From Mangrovicoccus sp. (GTDB taxonomy: Bacteria > Pseudomonadota > Alphaproteobacteria > Rhodobacterales > Rhodobacteraceae), in contig JAOXSB010000300.1 of assembly GCA_025800345.1 (NCBI GenBank), forward strand, positions 1-51,065: a DNA stretch of 51,065 nt. Reading direction: 5' to 3'. The position numbers were made by a program, and so were the translations under genes. Position 1 is the first letter of the stretch. The number at the start of each line of letters is the position of its first letter. The notes beneath the pieces were generated by a model that did not search any database, was not told the DNA's origin, and saw only the letters and a list, made by a program, of their open reading frames with translations. Shown here in pieces: positions 42,578 through 51,065 of this stretch.

Positions 42578-43366
42578 TTAGGCGCGACGCTTGCGCCCCA
42601 GCAGGGTCAAACCGCCCAGACCAGCGACCAGCAGAATGCCTGCTGCGGGCAGGGGAACCGGTGCAATCGGAGGTGTCACAACCGGCGGTTTGGGGGTGTT
42701 GCCAGAACCGCCACCGGCGTTCTGATTGCCGCCGCCGCTGCCGGTATTGCCGCCAGTGCCATCGCCAATGCTGGTGCCACCGCCTGCGGTGCTGTCACCG
42801 CCACCAGTGATCGGGGTTCCGCCACCAGTATTTCCGCCACCCATAACTTGGTCAGTGATGTCATCGCGGTTGAAAGTATTGCCAAGGGAATCGCGCACGC
42901 TGGAGGCAACGGTCGTGTCCACCACGACATCTGCCACGGGATCACTCGAACCACCATTGCCGCCGCTGCCGCCACTGCTGCTGCCGCCACCAGAGCCGCT
43001 CGCCACATTGCCCAGCCACAAAGCGTTCAGCGAGCGAATGCCCAGACCGCGCTTGGCATTGCCACGCGCCCCGCGTTCAACGGGCTCGCTGTTAACGGTG
43101 GTCACTTGGTCGGTGATTGTGCCTGCTGCGGCCAATGCTTGCGCCGAGCCACCAGACGCGCCCGCGCCAGATCTCGGGCCGCTGTTTGTTGCGGCCAAAC
43201 CGCCCCCAGCAACGTTGCGCGTGCTCACAGCGCCTGCGCTTTCGTTCAAGCTATCGCCGAACACCCAGTAGCTGGAATAAATTGCGTTCAGGGTCGACGC
43301 CCCGGCGGCCGGTGCCAAACCAGCCAGTGCAAGCGCCACTACAGAGGCACGTAATACTTGTGACAT
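42578..43366 (-). CDS. Gly-rich exported protein with VPLPA-CTERM sorting signal
   Basis: The 262-residue product has an N-terminal signal peptide (MSQVLRASVVALALAGLAPAAGAS), a low-complexity middle rich in Gly, Ser and Asn (runs of GGGS, GGGN and GGGT), and a C-terminal VPLPAAGILLVAGLGGLTL helix ending GRKRRA. That tripartite tail (motif, TM helix, basic end) is the VPLPA-CTERM exosortase-type signal found in Rhodobacterales, so it should be processed and placed on the cell surface or in the extracellular matrix. The start at 43366 follows GGGGGAAG; frames further upstream are ignored. Central function is unknown. Confidence 0.85.
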   Translation of the reverse strand: MSQVLRASVVALALAGLAPAAGASTLNAIYSSYWVFGDSLNESAGAVSTRNVAGGGLAATNSGPRSGAGASGGSAQALAAAGTITDQVTTVNSEPVERGARGNAKRGLGIRSLNALWLGNVASGSGGGSSSGGSGGNGGSSDPVADVVVDTTVASSVRDSLGNTFNRDDITDQVMGGGNTGGGTPITGGGDSTAGGGTSIGDGTGGNTGSGGGNQNAGGGSGNTPKPPVVTPPIAPVPLPAAGILLVAGLGGLTLLGRKRRA

Positions 43367-43763
43367 GTCTTCCCCCGTCATGATGGGTGGCCCGCACAAA
43401 CACGGTAAATTAGTTACTGCCAACTTAACGTTTTTGTGTGTGAAGACAAGTGGCGCGTTACGCCTGGGGGCATATGTTGCGGGATTGTTTACGTATCCGC
43501 CTAAATTCACCGCTGGCCCGGGGGGATTATGCGGCGCTTATGGGGAGTTGTTCAGGGTTTTGCCCTGAAATTGCCCAGGTTTTGCCAGTATCGCGCCGGA
43601 AATGGCGGAATCACCATTCGATGATGGAAACTGCGTTAATGTTGAATTGTCGCTATTTTTGGGGCGGCACCATGGCGGGTTTTGGCCATGCGACGCCGCT
43701 GGGCGCGAATCGTCCTGGCCGCCCGGCTGGGTCTGTGGCGCCCCAGCCGATAGGTCTGTTAGC
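43367..43763. other. 397-nt gap between two sorting-signal genes
   Basis: No gene is supported here. The part next to 43366 is AT-richer (TTAGTTACTGCCAACTTAACG) and probably holds the promoter of the VPLPA-CTERM gene. No clear terminator for the gene at 43764 was seen. Confidence 0.5.
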
Positions 43764-44297
43764 TCAAAAGCGCTTGCGACGGCGCATCAAAACCAGACCG
43801 GCCAAGGCTGCGGTGAGCCCTGCCAATGCCGGGGGCAGGGGCACAGGGCTTGGGGGCACCCCAACAGGGTTGGGATCGACAAAGTAATACACCCCTTCGT
43901 CGATATTGTTCAGCATGGCATCGACTGCGAGGATGTCGCTGGGAATATTCGGATCGCCGCCCAATCCATCGGGCAGGGGATAGATCTCCATCAAGCAATC
44001 ACCGGGCCCACAAACCCCTGGATAATTAGCGGAATTGGTAAAGCTGGCACTGCTGATGCCGCGGAAATCCGCCACGGCTGGATCATAGGTGATAGGACCA
44101 TTGGCATCGAGGCGGATGTCAAACAGCACCCCCGATTGGGTGATGAATAGATTGCTTACCAGCCCGCCGGCAATCGGGGCTTCAAAGGTGCCGATGGTGT
44201 TGGCGGGTGCGGTGAATATCCGAAATGTGGCGGCATGGCCCAGCATGGGAAAGCTGCTGACAATGCCTGCAATCAACAACGAAGCGCGAAATCTCAT
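43764..44297 (-). CDS. Exported protein with VPLP/PEP-CTERM-type sorting signal
   Basis: The 177-residue product has a signal peptide (MRFRASLLIAGIVSSFPMLGHA), a beta-rich body with one Cys pair (CGPGDC), and a C-terminal signal of PVPLPPALAGLTAALAGLVL ending RRRKRF. This is again the motif, TM helix and basic tail pattern of PEP/VPLPA-CTERM proteins. AAAGGA 7 nt upstream sets the ATG at 44297. The body is not recognised. It lies on the same strand as the other sorting-signal protein but with a 397-nt gap. Confidence 0.82.
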   Translation of the reverse strand: MRFRASLLIAGIVSSFPMLGHAATFRIFTAPANTIGTFEAPIAGGLVSNLFITQSGVLFDIRLDANGPITYDPAVADFRGISSASFTNSANYPGVCGPGDCLMEIYPLPDGLGGDPNIPSDILAVDAMLNNIDEGVYYFVDPNPVGVPPSPVPLPPALAGLTAALAGLVLMRRRKRF

Positions 44298-44363
44298 GTG
44301 AAATCCTTTCTCTTCACCCCTGCAAATCCCTGGGTGACGTAAGGTTAACACAATTTGAGGGTG

Positions 44364-44386
44364 AATTGATGAAGTATTTATCAATT
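44364..44386. promoter_or_regulatory. AATTGAT-N9-ATCAATT inverted repeat
   Basis: A perfect 7-bp inverted repeat in the AT-rich stretch 67 nt upstream of the sorting-signal gene at 44297, suggesting an operator or promoter element. The downstream end of xerC lies just beyond it. Confidence 0.35.
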
Positions 44387-44427
44387 ATGAGCAGAAGCGG
44401 GTGTCATGCCAGTGACGCGCGCGCAAC

Positions 44428-45381
44428 CTATGCGCGGGGGTGGGCCTGCCGGTAAGCTTCCATCAAGCGCGCGCTGTCGACGCTGGTATAGGCCTCGGTG
44501 GTGGAGAGCGAAGCATGGCCGAGCAGCTCTTGAATCGCGCGCAGATCACCGCCGCGTTCCAGCAAATGGGTGGCAAAACTATGGCGCAAGGCGTGGGGCG
44601 TCGCATTGGCGGGCAGGCCCAATTGCATGCGCGCCTGATGCAGGGTTTTGCGCAGCACCGCTGGGTTCAGTGCCCCGCCGCGCGCGCCGCGAAACAAAGC
44701 GCTGCCTGGTTCCAACTCATAGGGGCAAAGGCGGGTATAATGGTCTACCGCCTGGCGGGCCGCAGGCAGCACGGGCACAAGCCGATCTTTGCCGCCCTTG
44801 CCGCGAATGCGCAGGCTCTCGCCCAAAGGGGCTGCCTCGGCACGCAGGCCCATGGCTTCGGAAATGCGCAGCCCGCAGCCATACAGCAAGGTGATCACCG
44901 CCTCGTCCCGCGCGGCGATCCAAGGGGCGGTGGCATTGGCCCCGATGGTGTCGATCAGGGCAAGGGCACCGTCTTGGCTCACTGGGCGGGGCAATTTGCG
45001 GTTAAAACGTGGGCTGCGCAGAGACAGCACCAGGCTGGCGTCAAACCCTTCGCGTTCGGCCCACCAGGCAAAAAAGCTTTTCACCGCCGAGATTTGCCGC
45101 GCCAAAGACCGCGCCGCCAGACCGCGGGATTTTTCTCGGGCCATCCAGGCACGCAGATCCGTCAGGGTCAGGGCGCGCAATTGCGCCGGGGTGACCGACG
45201 CGCCGAAATACCCCGATAGAAAGCCGAAAAAACTGCTCAGATCCGTTTGATAGGCGGTCAGGGTGCGCGGGCTGGCATCTTGCAATGCGCTCAGATGCGC
45301 CAGCCAATCGGCCAGCAATGCGCTTAGCGCCGGGCTTGGCGGCGGCGCGGGCTCTGGCCGGGCCGGGCGGCGCGGGCTCAC
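44428..45381 (-). CDS. xerC: Site-specific tyrosine recombinase XerC
   Basis: The 317-residue product has the SAM-like N-terminal core-binding domain (about 20-110) and the catalytic domain with all expected residues: R172 (GLRISE), K195 (GKGGK), H263 and R266 (HALRH), H289 (LGHAS) and nucleophile Y298 (TEAYT). With XerD it resolves chromosome dimers at dif. It starts at a GTG overlapping the DUF484 stop (GTGA), the usual DUF484-xerC arrangement in proteobacteria. No integrase-type neighbour suggests a mobile role. Confidence 0.95.
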   Translation of the reverse strand: MSPRRPARPEPAPPPSPALSALLADWLAHLSALQDASPRTLTAYQTDLSSFFGFLSGYFGASVTPAQLRALTLTDLRAWMAREKSRGLAARSLARQISAVKSFFAWWAEREGFDASLVLSLRSPRFNRKLPRPVSQDGALALIDTIGANATAPWIAARDEAVITLLYGCGLRISEAMGLRAEAAPLGESLRIRGKGGKDRLVPVLPAARQAVDHYTRLCPYELEPGSALFRGARGGALNPAVLRKTLHQARMQLGLPANATPHALRHSFATHLLERGGDLRAIQELLGHASLSTTEAYTSVDSARLMEAYRQAHPRA

Positions 45382-46094
45382 AACCAGCTGCGCAAGAGCC
45401 GTTCAAACACCGCGCCAAAAACTTCGAGCAAATCAGTCGCGTCACCGGGTTGGTATTGATCGGCCTGCGCCGAGCCAATCACCAGCATGCCGGGCAAACG
45501 GGTGGGGCCTAGATCCAAGGCCAAAACCGCTTCTGAACGGATCGCGGCGGCGTCTAGCCCGTAAATTTCCTCAACCCCATGGTGCAATTGGCGCAAGATG
45601 ACCTTTTGCGGAATGGCTTTGCGCCCGCCGCTGCGATAGCGCGCTGTGTAGCCTTCGCTCACCACGGTAATGGTTTCCGCGCCGGGGCTGTCGGGCAGAT
45701 CTAGCGCGGCGCCTTCCGCGCTTTCGATCACCAAGCGAATGGATTTGGCGCGCAGACAGTCGGACACTTCGCAATTAAGACCGGCTAGGAAATCGCCAAA
45801 TTCCAGCGGGGCAATGAGCATCATCAAAGCGCGATGCACTTGGCGGGTCACGGCCACATTGTCATAAGCGGCGGCAATCACTGTTTGGTGGGTTTCTTCC
45901 AAACGGTCCAAACGCGAGGCCAGTCGGGCCATGGCCATGCCGCGCATATCCACCACATTGCCGCCCTGGGCGTTGGTTTGCGCGCTGGCCAGCGCTTCCA
46001 TCACTTCGGGATCATCCAAGATCAGATTGGGATCGGATAGGATGCTTTGGCGCAAGGCGCTGCTCGCCTCTTGCGCGCTGGAATGGGTTGTCAT
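45378..46094 (-). CDS. DUF484 family protein
   Basis: The 238-residue product matches DUF484 proteins, which carry a GAF-like domain and are commonly encoded next to xerC. It begins with a helical segment (LRQSILSDPNLILDDPEVMEAL), then a coiled coil (MARLASRLDRLEETHQTVI) and a GAF-like region. ATG at 46094 was chosen because GAGG lies 6 nt upstream. Function is unknown; translational overlap with xerC suggests a linked role. Confidence 0.88.
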   Translation of the reverse strand: MTTHSSAQEASSALRQSILSDPNLILDDPEVMEALASAQTNAQGGNVVDMRGMAMARLASRLDRLEETHQTVIAAAYDNVAVTRQVHRALMMLIAPLEFGDFLAGLNCEVSDCLRAKSIRLVIESAEGAALDLPDSPGAETITVVSEGYTARYRSGGRKAIPQKVILRQLHHGVEEIYGLDAAAIRSEAVLALDLGPTRLPGMLVIGSAQADQYQPGDATDLLEVFGAVFERLLRSWL

Positions 46095-46236
46095 GCTCTG
46101 CCTCGTGCTGCCTGTGACCGGCTGTTTTGTCACAGGTTAACACAAGCAATGGGCCCCGTCGCGGATTTTATTCACGCCGGGGCGGGTGTTGCTTGGCGCA
46201 GTCAGGCCGGGCCCGCTGCGATGCCAGGCACGGGGC

Positions 46237-46890
46237 TCAGAGGATGGTCTGGCCGGTTTTTTCCCAATCGGCCACAAAGGCGGCCAGGCCCTTATCGGTC
46301 AGCGGGTGTTCGGCCAGTTTGCGGATCACTGCCGGGGGGGCGGTCATCACATCAGCGCCGATTTTCGCCGCATCGGAGACATGGTTCACGGTGCGGATCG
46401 AAGCGGCCAGGATTTGGGTTTCAAAACCGTAATTGTCATAGATCTCGCGGATATCGGCGATCAGCTCCATCCCATCGAGGTTCACATCATCCAAACGGCC
46501 GATAAAGGGCGAGATGAAAGTGGCGCCCGCTTTGGCCGCGATCAGGGCTTGATTGGCCGAGAAGCACAAGGTGACATTGACCATTTTGCCTTCGCCCGAG
46601 AGCACTTTACAGGCTTTCAGCCCGTCCCAGGTCAACGGGACTTTCACGGTCACATTCGGCGCGATTTCCGCCAGTTTACGCCCTTCGGTGATCATCTCAT
46701 CGGCTTTGAGCGACACCACTTCGGCGCTCACCGGGCCTTCTACAAGATCGCAAATCTCTTTGGTGACTTCCAAGATATTGCGCCCTGATTTCAGGATCAG
46801 CGAGGGGTTGGTGGTCACACCGTCCACCATGCCCAGCTCGTTCAATTCGGCGATGGCATCGATTTCGGCGGTATCTACGAAGAATTTCAT
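46237..46890 (-). CDS. tal: Transaldolase, TalC/fructose-6-phosphate aldolase type
   Basis: The 217-residue product is a small-form transaldolase: start [40 protein letters not shown] with the Schiff-base Lys in KVP, and [11 protein letters not shown]. It moves a dihydroxyacetone unit in the non-oxidative pentose phosphate pathway. The frame is open upstream to 47532, but GGAG before the ATG at 46890 and the family N-terminus set the start. It is divergent from priA. Confidence 0.95.
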   Translation of the reverse strand: MKFFVDTAEIDAIAELNELGMVDGVTTNPSLILKSGRNILEVTKEICDLVEGPVSAEVVSLKADEMITEGRKLAEIAPNVTVKVPLTWDGLKACKVLSGEGKMVNVTLCFSANQALIAAKAGATFISPFIGRLDDVNLDGMELIADIREIYDNYGFETQILAASIRTVNHVSDAAKIGADVMTAPPAVIRKLAEHPLTDKGLAAFVADWEKTGQTIL

Positions 46891-47025
46891 GGCGGGCTCC
46901 GAAGGCTGTAACTGCGCGCCCTTTAGCCCAAGCAGCGCCCAGGGCAAAGGAAAACCGCGCGCAAGGCCCCTATGCGGCGCGGGCAGGGCCTTTCCTTCGC
47001 GCGGGCGCGGTTTTATCCAAAGCCT

Positions 47026-49218
47026 ATGAGCGGTGATGAGATCCTTCCCGGTCAGCCCGTGGCAGTGCTGACCACTCAACCTTTGCCCGGTCCGCTGGAT
47101 TACCGCGCCCCGGATCATGGCTGCGCTTTGGGCAGCTTTGTGGAGGTGCCTTTGGGGCCGCGCTTGGTGCCGGGGGTGGTTTGGGGGCCGGGCAGCGGTG
47201 ATTACCCGCTGGAAAAGCTGCGCAAAATCAGCCGGGTGTTGGATCTGCCGGTGATGCAGGCCGAGATGCGCGCCTTTGTTGCTCGGGCGGCGGATTACAC
47301 GCTGACGCCTTTGCCTGCGATGTTGCGCTTGGCCATGCGGGTGCCGGGCTTGCTCGAAGGGCCAGCGCTGCAAAAATTGCTGCGCCGGGGCGGGGCGGAA
47401 CCTGCCCGCATGACCGAGGCGCGCAGCCGTGTGCTCGACGCGCTCGAGGAATTTGACGGCCAGCCGGTCACCCCTGGGGAATTGGCCAGCACCGCCGGGG
47501 TCAGTGCCGGTGTGGTGCGCGGCTTGGTGCAAGCGGGCACATTAACCGAAGAAGACGCGCCGCGGGATTTGCCCTTTCCGCGGCTTGATCCCGATTTGCC
47601 TGGCCATGCGCTGTTCGAAAGCCAAGCGCAAGCGGCCGAGGATCTGCGCGCCCGTGTGGCTGGTGGCGGCTATGGCACCACGCTTTTGCAAGGGGTGACA
47701 GGGTCGGGGAAAACCGAAGTTTACCTGGAAGCGGTCGCGGCCTGCCTCAAATCCGGGCGGCAGGCCCTTGTTCTATTGCCGGAAATTGCGCTGACGGGTG
47801 AATTTCTTGCGCGGGTGCAGGCGCGGTTCGGCGCAGCCCCGGCGGAATGGCATTCTGGCGTTACCCAAGCGGCGCGGCGGCGCTGTTGGCGGATGTTGGG
47901 GGCAGGTCAGGCGCAATTGGTGATCGGCGCGCGCTCGTCGCTATTTTTACCCTTTCAGGATCTGGGCTTGATCGTGGTCGATGAAGAACATGACAGCGCC
48001 TATAAGCAAGAAGACGGGGTGCTATATAATGCGCGCGATATGGCGGTGCTGCGGGCCTCGCTGGCGGGGGCGCAGGTGGTGCTGGCCTCGGCCACCCCAT
48101 CATTGGAAAGCTGGGTGAATGCGGAGGCGGGCAAATATGCCCGGCTGCGCCTGACCGCGCGGGTGGGTGCGGCGCGTTTGCCCGAGATGCAGGCCATTGA
48201 TCTGCGCAGCCAAGATATGCCCGCGCAAAGCTGGCTTTCGCCGCGTCTAAAAGCGGAAACCGCCACCCGTTTGGCCCGGGGCGAGCAGGTGCTCTATTTC
48301 CTGAACCGGCGCGGCTATGCGCCGGTGACGGTCTGCCGGGCCTGCGGGCATCAATTGGGCTGTGATCACTGCGATGCCCGGCTGGTGGAGCATCGCTTTC
48401 AAAAACGGCTCATGTGCCATCAATGCGGCGAGAGCCAGCCGATCCCTAAGGCTTGCCCGAAATGCGGGGCCGAAGATCGCCTGGCCCCGGTGGGGCCGGG
48501 GGTGGAGCGGCTGGCCGAAGAGGCGCAAGCGGCCTTTCCAGAGGCGCGCCTGGCGGTGTTGTCCTCGGATCTTTTTGCCTCGGCGCGGTCGTTGAAAGAG
48601 CGCATTGCCGAGATCGCCCAAGGCGGGGCGGATATTATCCTGGGCACGCAGCTTGTGGCCAAAGGGCATAATTTCCCGCTGCTGACCTTGGTTGGGGTGA
48701 TTGATGCGGATCTTGGGCTGCAGGGTTCGGATTTGCGCGCGGCAGAGCGCAGCTTTCAACTGATCCGCCAGGTGGCGGGGCGCGCTGGGCGCTCTGAACT
48801 GCCGGGGCTGGCTTTGGTGCAAACCTTGCAGCCAGAGCATCCGGTGATCCAAGCGATTCTATCGGGGCAGGAAGAGGCGTTTTGGCGGGCCGAGGCCGCG
48901 GAGCGCGAAGCTTTTGGCATGCCCCCTTTTGGGCGGATGGCGGGGATTATTTTATCGGGGCCGGATTTGGCGCAGGTGATGGAATTGGGCACCGCGCTTC
49001 AGCGCAGCGCCGATCCTTTGCGCGCCATTGGGGCCGAGGTTTGGGGGCCTGCGCCTGCGCCGATTGCCAGGGTGCGGGGGCGGCACCGGGTGCGGCTTCT
49101 GGTCAAAGCCCCGAAGGGCGTGGCGCTGCAAGGGGCATTGCGGACCTGGCTTGCTCCGATCCGCTTGCGCGGGCAATTGCGCTTGGCGGTGGATATCGAC
49201 CCCCAGAGCTTTTTCTAG
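47026..49218 (+). CDS. priA: Primosomal protein N', replication restart helicase
   Basis: The 730-residue product has the PriA N-terminal DNA-binding domain ([22 protein letters not shown]), a superfamily 2 helicase core with Walker [12 protein letters not shown] and DEEH box, and the Cys-rich zinc-binding insert ([13 protein letters not shown] ... [18 protein letters not shown]). Helicase motif V/VI ([20 protein letters not shown]) follows. It reloads the replisome at stalled forks. ATG at 47026 gives [10 protein letters not shown]; upstream open frame is ignored. Its end converges with the sulfur transporter gene, 12 nt apart. Confidence 0.97.
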   Translation: MSGDEILPGQPVAVLTTQPLPGPLDYRAPDHGCALGSFVEVPLGPRLVPGVVWGPGSGDYPLEKLRKISRVLDLPVMQAEMRAFVARAADYTLTPLPAMLRLAMRVPGLLEGPALQKLLRRGGAEPARMTEARSRVLDALEEFDGQPVTPGELASTAGVSAGVVRGLVQAGTLTEEDAPRDLPFPRLDPDLPGHALFESQAQAAEDLRARVAGGGYGTTLLQGVTGSGKTEVYLEAVAACLKSGRQALVLLPEIALTGEFLARVQARFGAAPAEWHSGVTQAARRRCWRMLGAGQAQLVIGARSSLFLPFQDLGLIVVDEEHDSAYKQEDGVLYNARDMAVLRASLAGAQVVLASATPSLESWVNAEAGKYARLRLTARVGAARLPEMQAIDLRSQDMPAQSWLSPRLKAETATRLARGEQVLYFLNRRGYAPVTVCRACGHQLGCDHCDARLVEHRFQKRLMCHQCGESQPIPKACPKCGAEDRLAPVGPGVERLAEEAQAAFPEARLAVLSSDLFASARSLKERIAEIAQGGADIILGTQLVAKGHNFPLLTLVGVIDADLGLQGSDLRAAERSFQLIRQVAGRAGRSELPGLALVQTLQPEHPVIQAILSGQEEAFWRAEAAEREAFGMPPFGRMAGIILSGPDLAQVMELGTALQRSADPLRAIGAEVWGPAPAPIARVRGRHRVRLLVKAPKGVALQGALRTWLAPIRLRGQLRLAVDIDPQSFF

Positions 49219-49230
49219 CAACCCGAGGTT

Positions 49231-50295
49231 TTAAGCGGTCTGTTCCTGCGCGCCGGATTGATCCACCAGAAAATCGGTGATGCCCGCCCCGATCCACATG
49301 CAAAACAGCGCCAGCCAAGCGGTGCCCACAAAGATCGACCCGCCGGTGACGCCCGCGCCAATGGCGCAGCCTCCGGCCAGCATGGCGCCAAAGCCCATGA
49401 GCACCGCGCCCAGGATCGAGCGGCGCATGGCGGCGGCCCCTTCAAAGCCCTGCCAGCGGCTTTCGCCGGCCAGTTTTGCAGCGAAGAACGCGCCGATAAA
49501 CACGCCGGGCACCAGGCCCACATCGAATTCCAGCACCGCGCTGCGATCTAGCAAGAACATCAAAGTATGGGCGGAGGGGCCAGAGAATGTGGCGCTTTCC
49601 ACCTGTACCGGCTCAAAGGCCACTTGGCTGAGCCCATAGGTCAGCACCCAGCCCACGGCCACAGCAAAGCCAACGCCCGAGGCGAAGAACAGGGTTTTCA
49701 CGCTCAGCCCATTGCGGCGCACCAGCACAAAAGCCAGCGCGGCAATGGCCAGGCCCAGCAGCAACCCGCTGATCTCGGGCAGGCCCAAAGCCTCGATCAG
49801 GTTCACATTCACCCCGCCTTGGGTGGTCCACAACATGGCCAAACGGTCGCGGAGCGGGGCCAAAAGCCCGCTCAGGCTCATTTGCGCGACCACCGCGAAA
49901 ATCAGCCCCGAGACCAGCGAGCGCAGATTGCCCGTGGCCGCCAAGACCAAGAGCCGCCCCGAGCAGCCTCTCGCCAATACCATGCCGCAGCCAAACATCA
50001 GCCCGCCAATGATCGCGCCGGACCAAGAGCCAGTGACCGCCATCATCCGCGCATCGCTGGGATGCATCAGCCCCATCAGGCTGGCCCCTTGAACCCAGAT
50101 CACCGCGGTGGAAAAGGTCAAAAGCCAAATCGCCACGCGCGGGCCAAGCTGCCCACGGGCGAATTCCACCGTGGCCGCGCGCAGGCAAAATTGCGAGCGT
50201 TGGGCAGCAATGCCAAAGATCACCCCGGTGATCAGCCCGAATAATGCTGCGGTCGGAGCTTCGCCGATCCGTTCAACAATGCTGAGAATGTCCAT
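49231..50295 (-). CDS. YeeE/YedE-family sulfur-compound transporter
   Basis: The 354-residue product has about nine TM helices and the conserved cysteine-containing helices of this family: RSQFCLRAA, GGLMFGCGMVLARGCSG and MLAGGCAIGAG. TsuA, a characterised member, imports thiosulfate along cysteine residues. This is the long single-chain form rather than the split two-protein form. GGAGG lies upstream of the ATG. It is divergent from an MFS gene with an AT-rich palindrome in between. Confidence 0.92.
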   Translation of the reverse strand: MDILSIVERIGEAPTAALFGLITGVIFGIAAQRSQFCLRAATVEFARGQLGPRVAIWLLTFSTAVIWVQGASLMGLMHPSDARMMAVTGSWSGAIIGGLMFGCGMVLARGCSGRLLVLAATGNLRSLVSGLIFAVVAQMSLSGLLAPLRDRLAMLWTTQGGVNVNLIEALGLPEISGLLLGLAIAALAFVLVRRNGLSVKTLFFASGVGFAVAVGWVLTYGLSQVAFEPVQVESATFSGPSAHTLMFLLDRSAVLEFDVGLVPGVFIGAFFAAKLAGESRWQGFEGAAAMRRSILGAVLMGFGAMLAGGCAIGAGVTGGSIFVGTAWLALFCMWIGAGITDFLVDQSGAQEQTA

Positions 50296-50329
50296 GCGTT
50301 TCGGCGCCTCCCATAGTCACATTCGGTTA

Positions 50330-50337
50330 TATGCATA
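50330..50337. promoter_or_regulatory. AT-rich palindrome TATGCATA between yeeE-type and MFS genes
   Basis: TATGCATA lies 35 nt upstream of the sulfur transporter start, within the AT-rich stretch 50321-50345 and flanked by ATTCGG and TAAATG. ArsR-type persulfide sensors bind AT-rich palindromes upstream of such genes; that link is a guess here. Confidence 0.3.
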
Positions 50338-50471
50338 AACTAAATGCCTGCCCGCTTTGATTTGGATCAGGGCGCGGGGTTTCAGCGCGTTTGGCGCAAT
50401 TGCACAGGCTCTGTGCGCAGATCCGGGGCGATTCCGCTCGCTTTTGTGCTTTGGGCTTTGTAACGGGGCCT

Positions 50472-51065
50472 ATGATCACCCGCGTGTCTCAAACCATTTT
50501 GCCCCTCGATCAAGCCAAGCATCTGCCCATTTGGCGGCGGCCCGTGAGCCTTTTGATCCTGATGGCCTTTGCCATGCCGCTGGCCTTTTCCACTTGGCTG
50601 GCGCTGCTGAACAATTTCGTTATCGAACAAGCTGGTTTTGACGGGGCCGATATTGGCTGGCTGCATACGGTGCGGGAAATTCCGGGCTTTCTGGCCATTG
50701 GGATGATCGCGCTGATCATGGTGATGCGCGAGCAGATCCTGGGCATCACCTCGCTGATCTTGCTGGGGGTGGCCACGGCGCTGACTGGATTTTTCCCGCA
50801 AATGGGCGGGATTTTGATGCTGACTTTGCTCAGCTCGATCGGGTTTCACTATTTCGAGACGGTCAATCAATCTCTGCAATTGCAATGGCTGCCAAAGGAT
50901 CGCGCGCCGCAATTGCTGGGCTGGATATTGGCCGCAGGCTCGGCGGCCTCGCTTTTGGCCTATGGGCTTTTGGTGCTGACCTGGAAGACGCTCGATCTGT
51001 CTTATGTCACTGTTTACATGATCTCGGGCGGGCTGACGGCGGCGATCGCGATCTTCTGCTTGCTG
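50472..51065 (+). CDS. MFS transporter (5' part; continues beyond the window)
   Basis: An open frame of 198 codons from ATG 50472 (MITRVSQTILPL) to the window edge. It encodes at least five hydrophobic TM segments, starting with LLILMAFAMPLAFSTWLALLNNFV, and MFS-like loops (REIPGFLAIGMIALIMV, LQWLPKDRAPQLLGWI). I read it as a major-facilitator family permease of unknown substrate. The 3' end is outside the window. Confidence 0.82.
   Translation, partial: MITRVSQTILPLDQAKHLPIWRRPVSLLILMAFAMPLAFSTWLALLNNFVIEQAGFDGADIGWLHTVREIPGFLAIGMIALIMVMREQILGITSLILLGVATALTGFFPQMGGILMLTLLSSIGFHYFETVNQSLQLQWLPKDRAPQLLGWILAAGSAASLLAYGLLVLTWKTLDLSYVTVYMISGGLTAAIAIFCLL

Noticed and set aside
42720-43010. Repetitive Gly-rich stretch as a DNA repeat or CRISPR-like array
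   Set aside because: The repeats are irregular GGN/TCC codon runs within a coding frame with a signal peptide and sorting tail, with no constant-length spacers.

Overview
The window is GC-rich, gene-dense chromosomal DNA from an alphaproteobacterium, most likely in the Rhodobacterales (Roseobacter/Rhodobacteraceae type). The pointers are a gene-transfer-agent spike-base homologue, a DUF484-XerC pair, two VPLPA/PEP-CTERM-type sorting proteins, NasT/NasS control of nitrate assimilation, and many multi-gene ABC importers with 4-nt start/stop overlaps. No insertion sequence, prophage block, CRISPR array or rRNA was seen. The window begins inside rpmI and ends inside an MFS transporter gene.

Layout. 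(1) 1-7.5 kb, housekeeping: rpmI-rplT with a clear terminator, an unknown exported protein, a lone GTA spike-base gene, tRNA-Arg(CCG), lepA, an iron-type alcohol dehydrogenase and moaA. (2) 7.6-13.2 kb: a lipoprotein SGNH-type esterase, then a polyamine/opine-type ABC importer (ATPase, binding protein, two permeases). (3) 13.2-26.1 kb, nitrate assimilation: a SLAC1/TehA-like channel faces the end of an operon nrtA-nrtB-nrtCD-nirB-nirD-nasA. That operon is preceded by nasT-nasS. The leader between nasS and nrtA holds two small stem-loops, the second overlapping a strong intrinsic terminator, as expected for NasT (ANTAR) antitermination. (4) 26.2-34.5 kb: tandem fluoride channels and a nucleobase-type deaminase, divergent from an operon with an NMT1-type ABC importer, an amidohydrolase of the 8-oxoguanine/triazine deaminase group, two isopenicillin-N-synthase-like 2-oxoglutarate/Fe(II) oxygenases and an alpha/beta hydrolase. 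It reads as a catabolic route for an imported N-heterocycle (modified purine or pyrimidine) and is the best candidate here for an undescribed system. (5) 34.5-42.4 kb: a conserved unknown protein with an Ada-like Cys motif, then an aminophosphonate locus: FAD oxidase and LysR regulator divergent from a 2-aminoethylphosphonate-type ABC importer (aepXVW) and a tandem NTF2-like protein. An ATTAGG dyad lies between the two transcription units. (6) 42.5-44.3 kb: two surface proteins with C-terminal sorting signals. (7) 44.4-51 kb: xerC, DUF484, transaldolase, priA, a YeeE/YedE sulfur transporter and a partial MFS gene.

Functionally the window is dominated by nitrogen and phosphorus acquisition: nitrate, polyamine-like amines, an N-heterocycle and aminophosphonates, each with its own importer and, for three of them, enzymes or regulators alongside. 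Assignments rest on reading translated sequences and motifs; no database search was possible. Substrates of transporters and of the heterocycle cluster are inferences.
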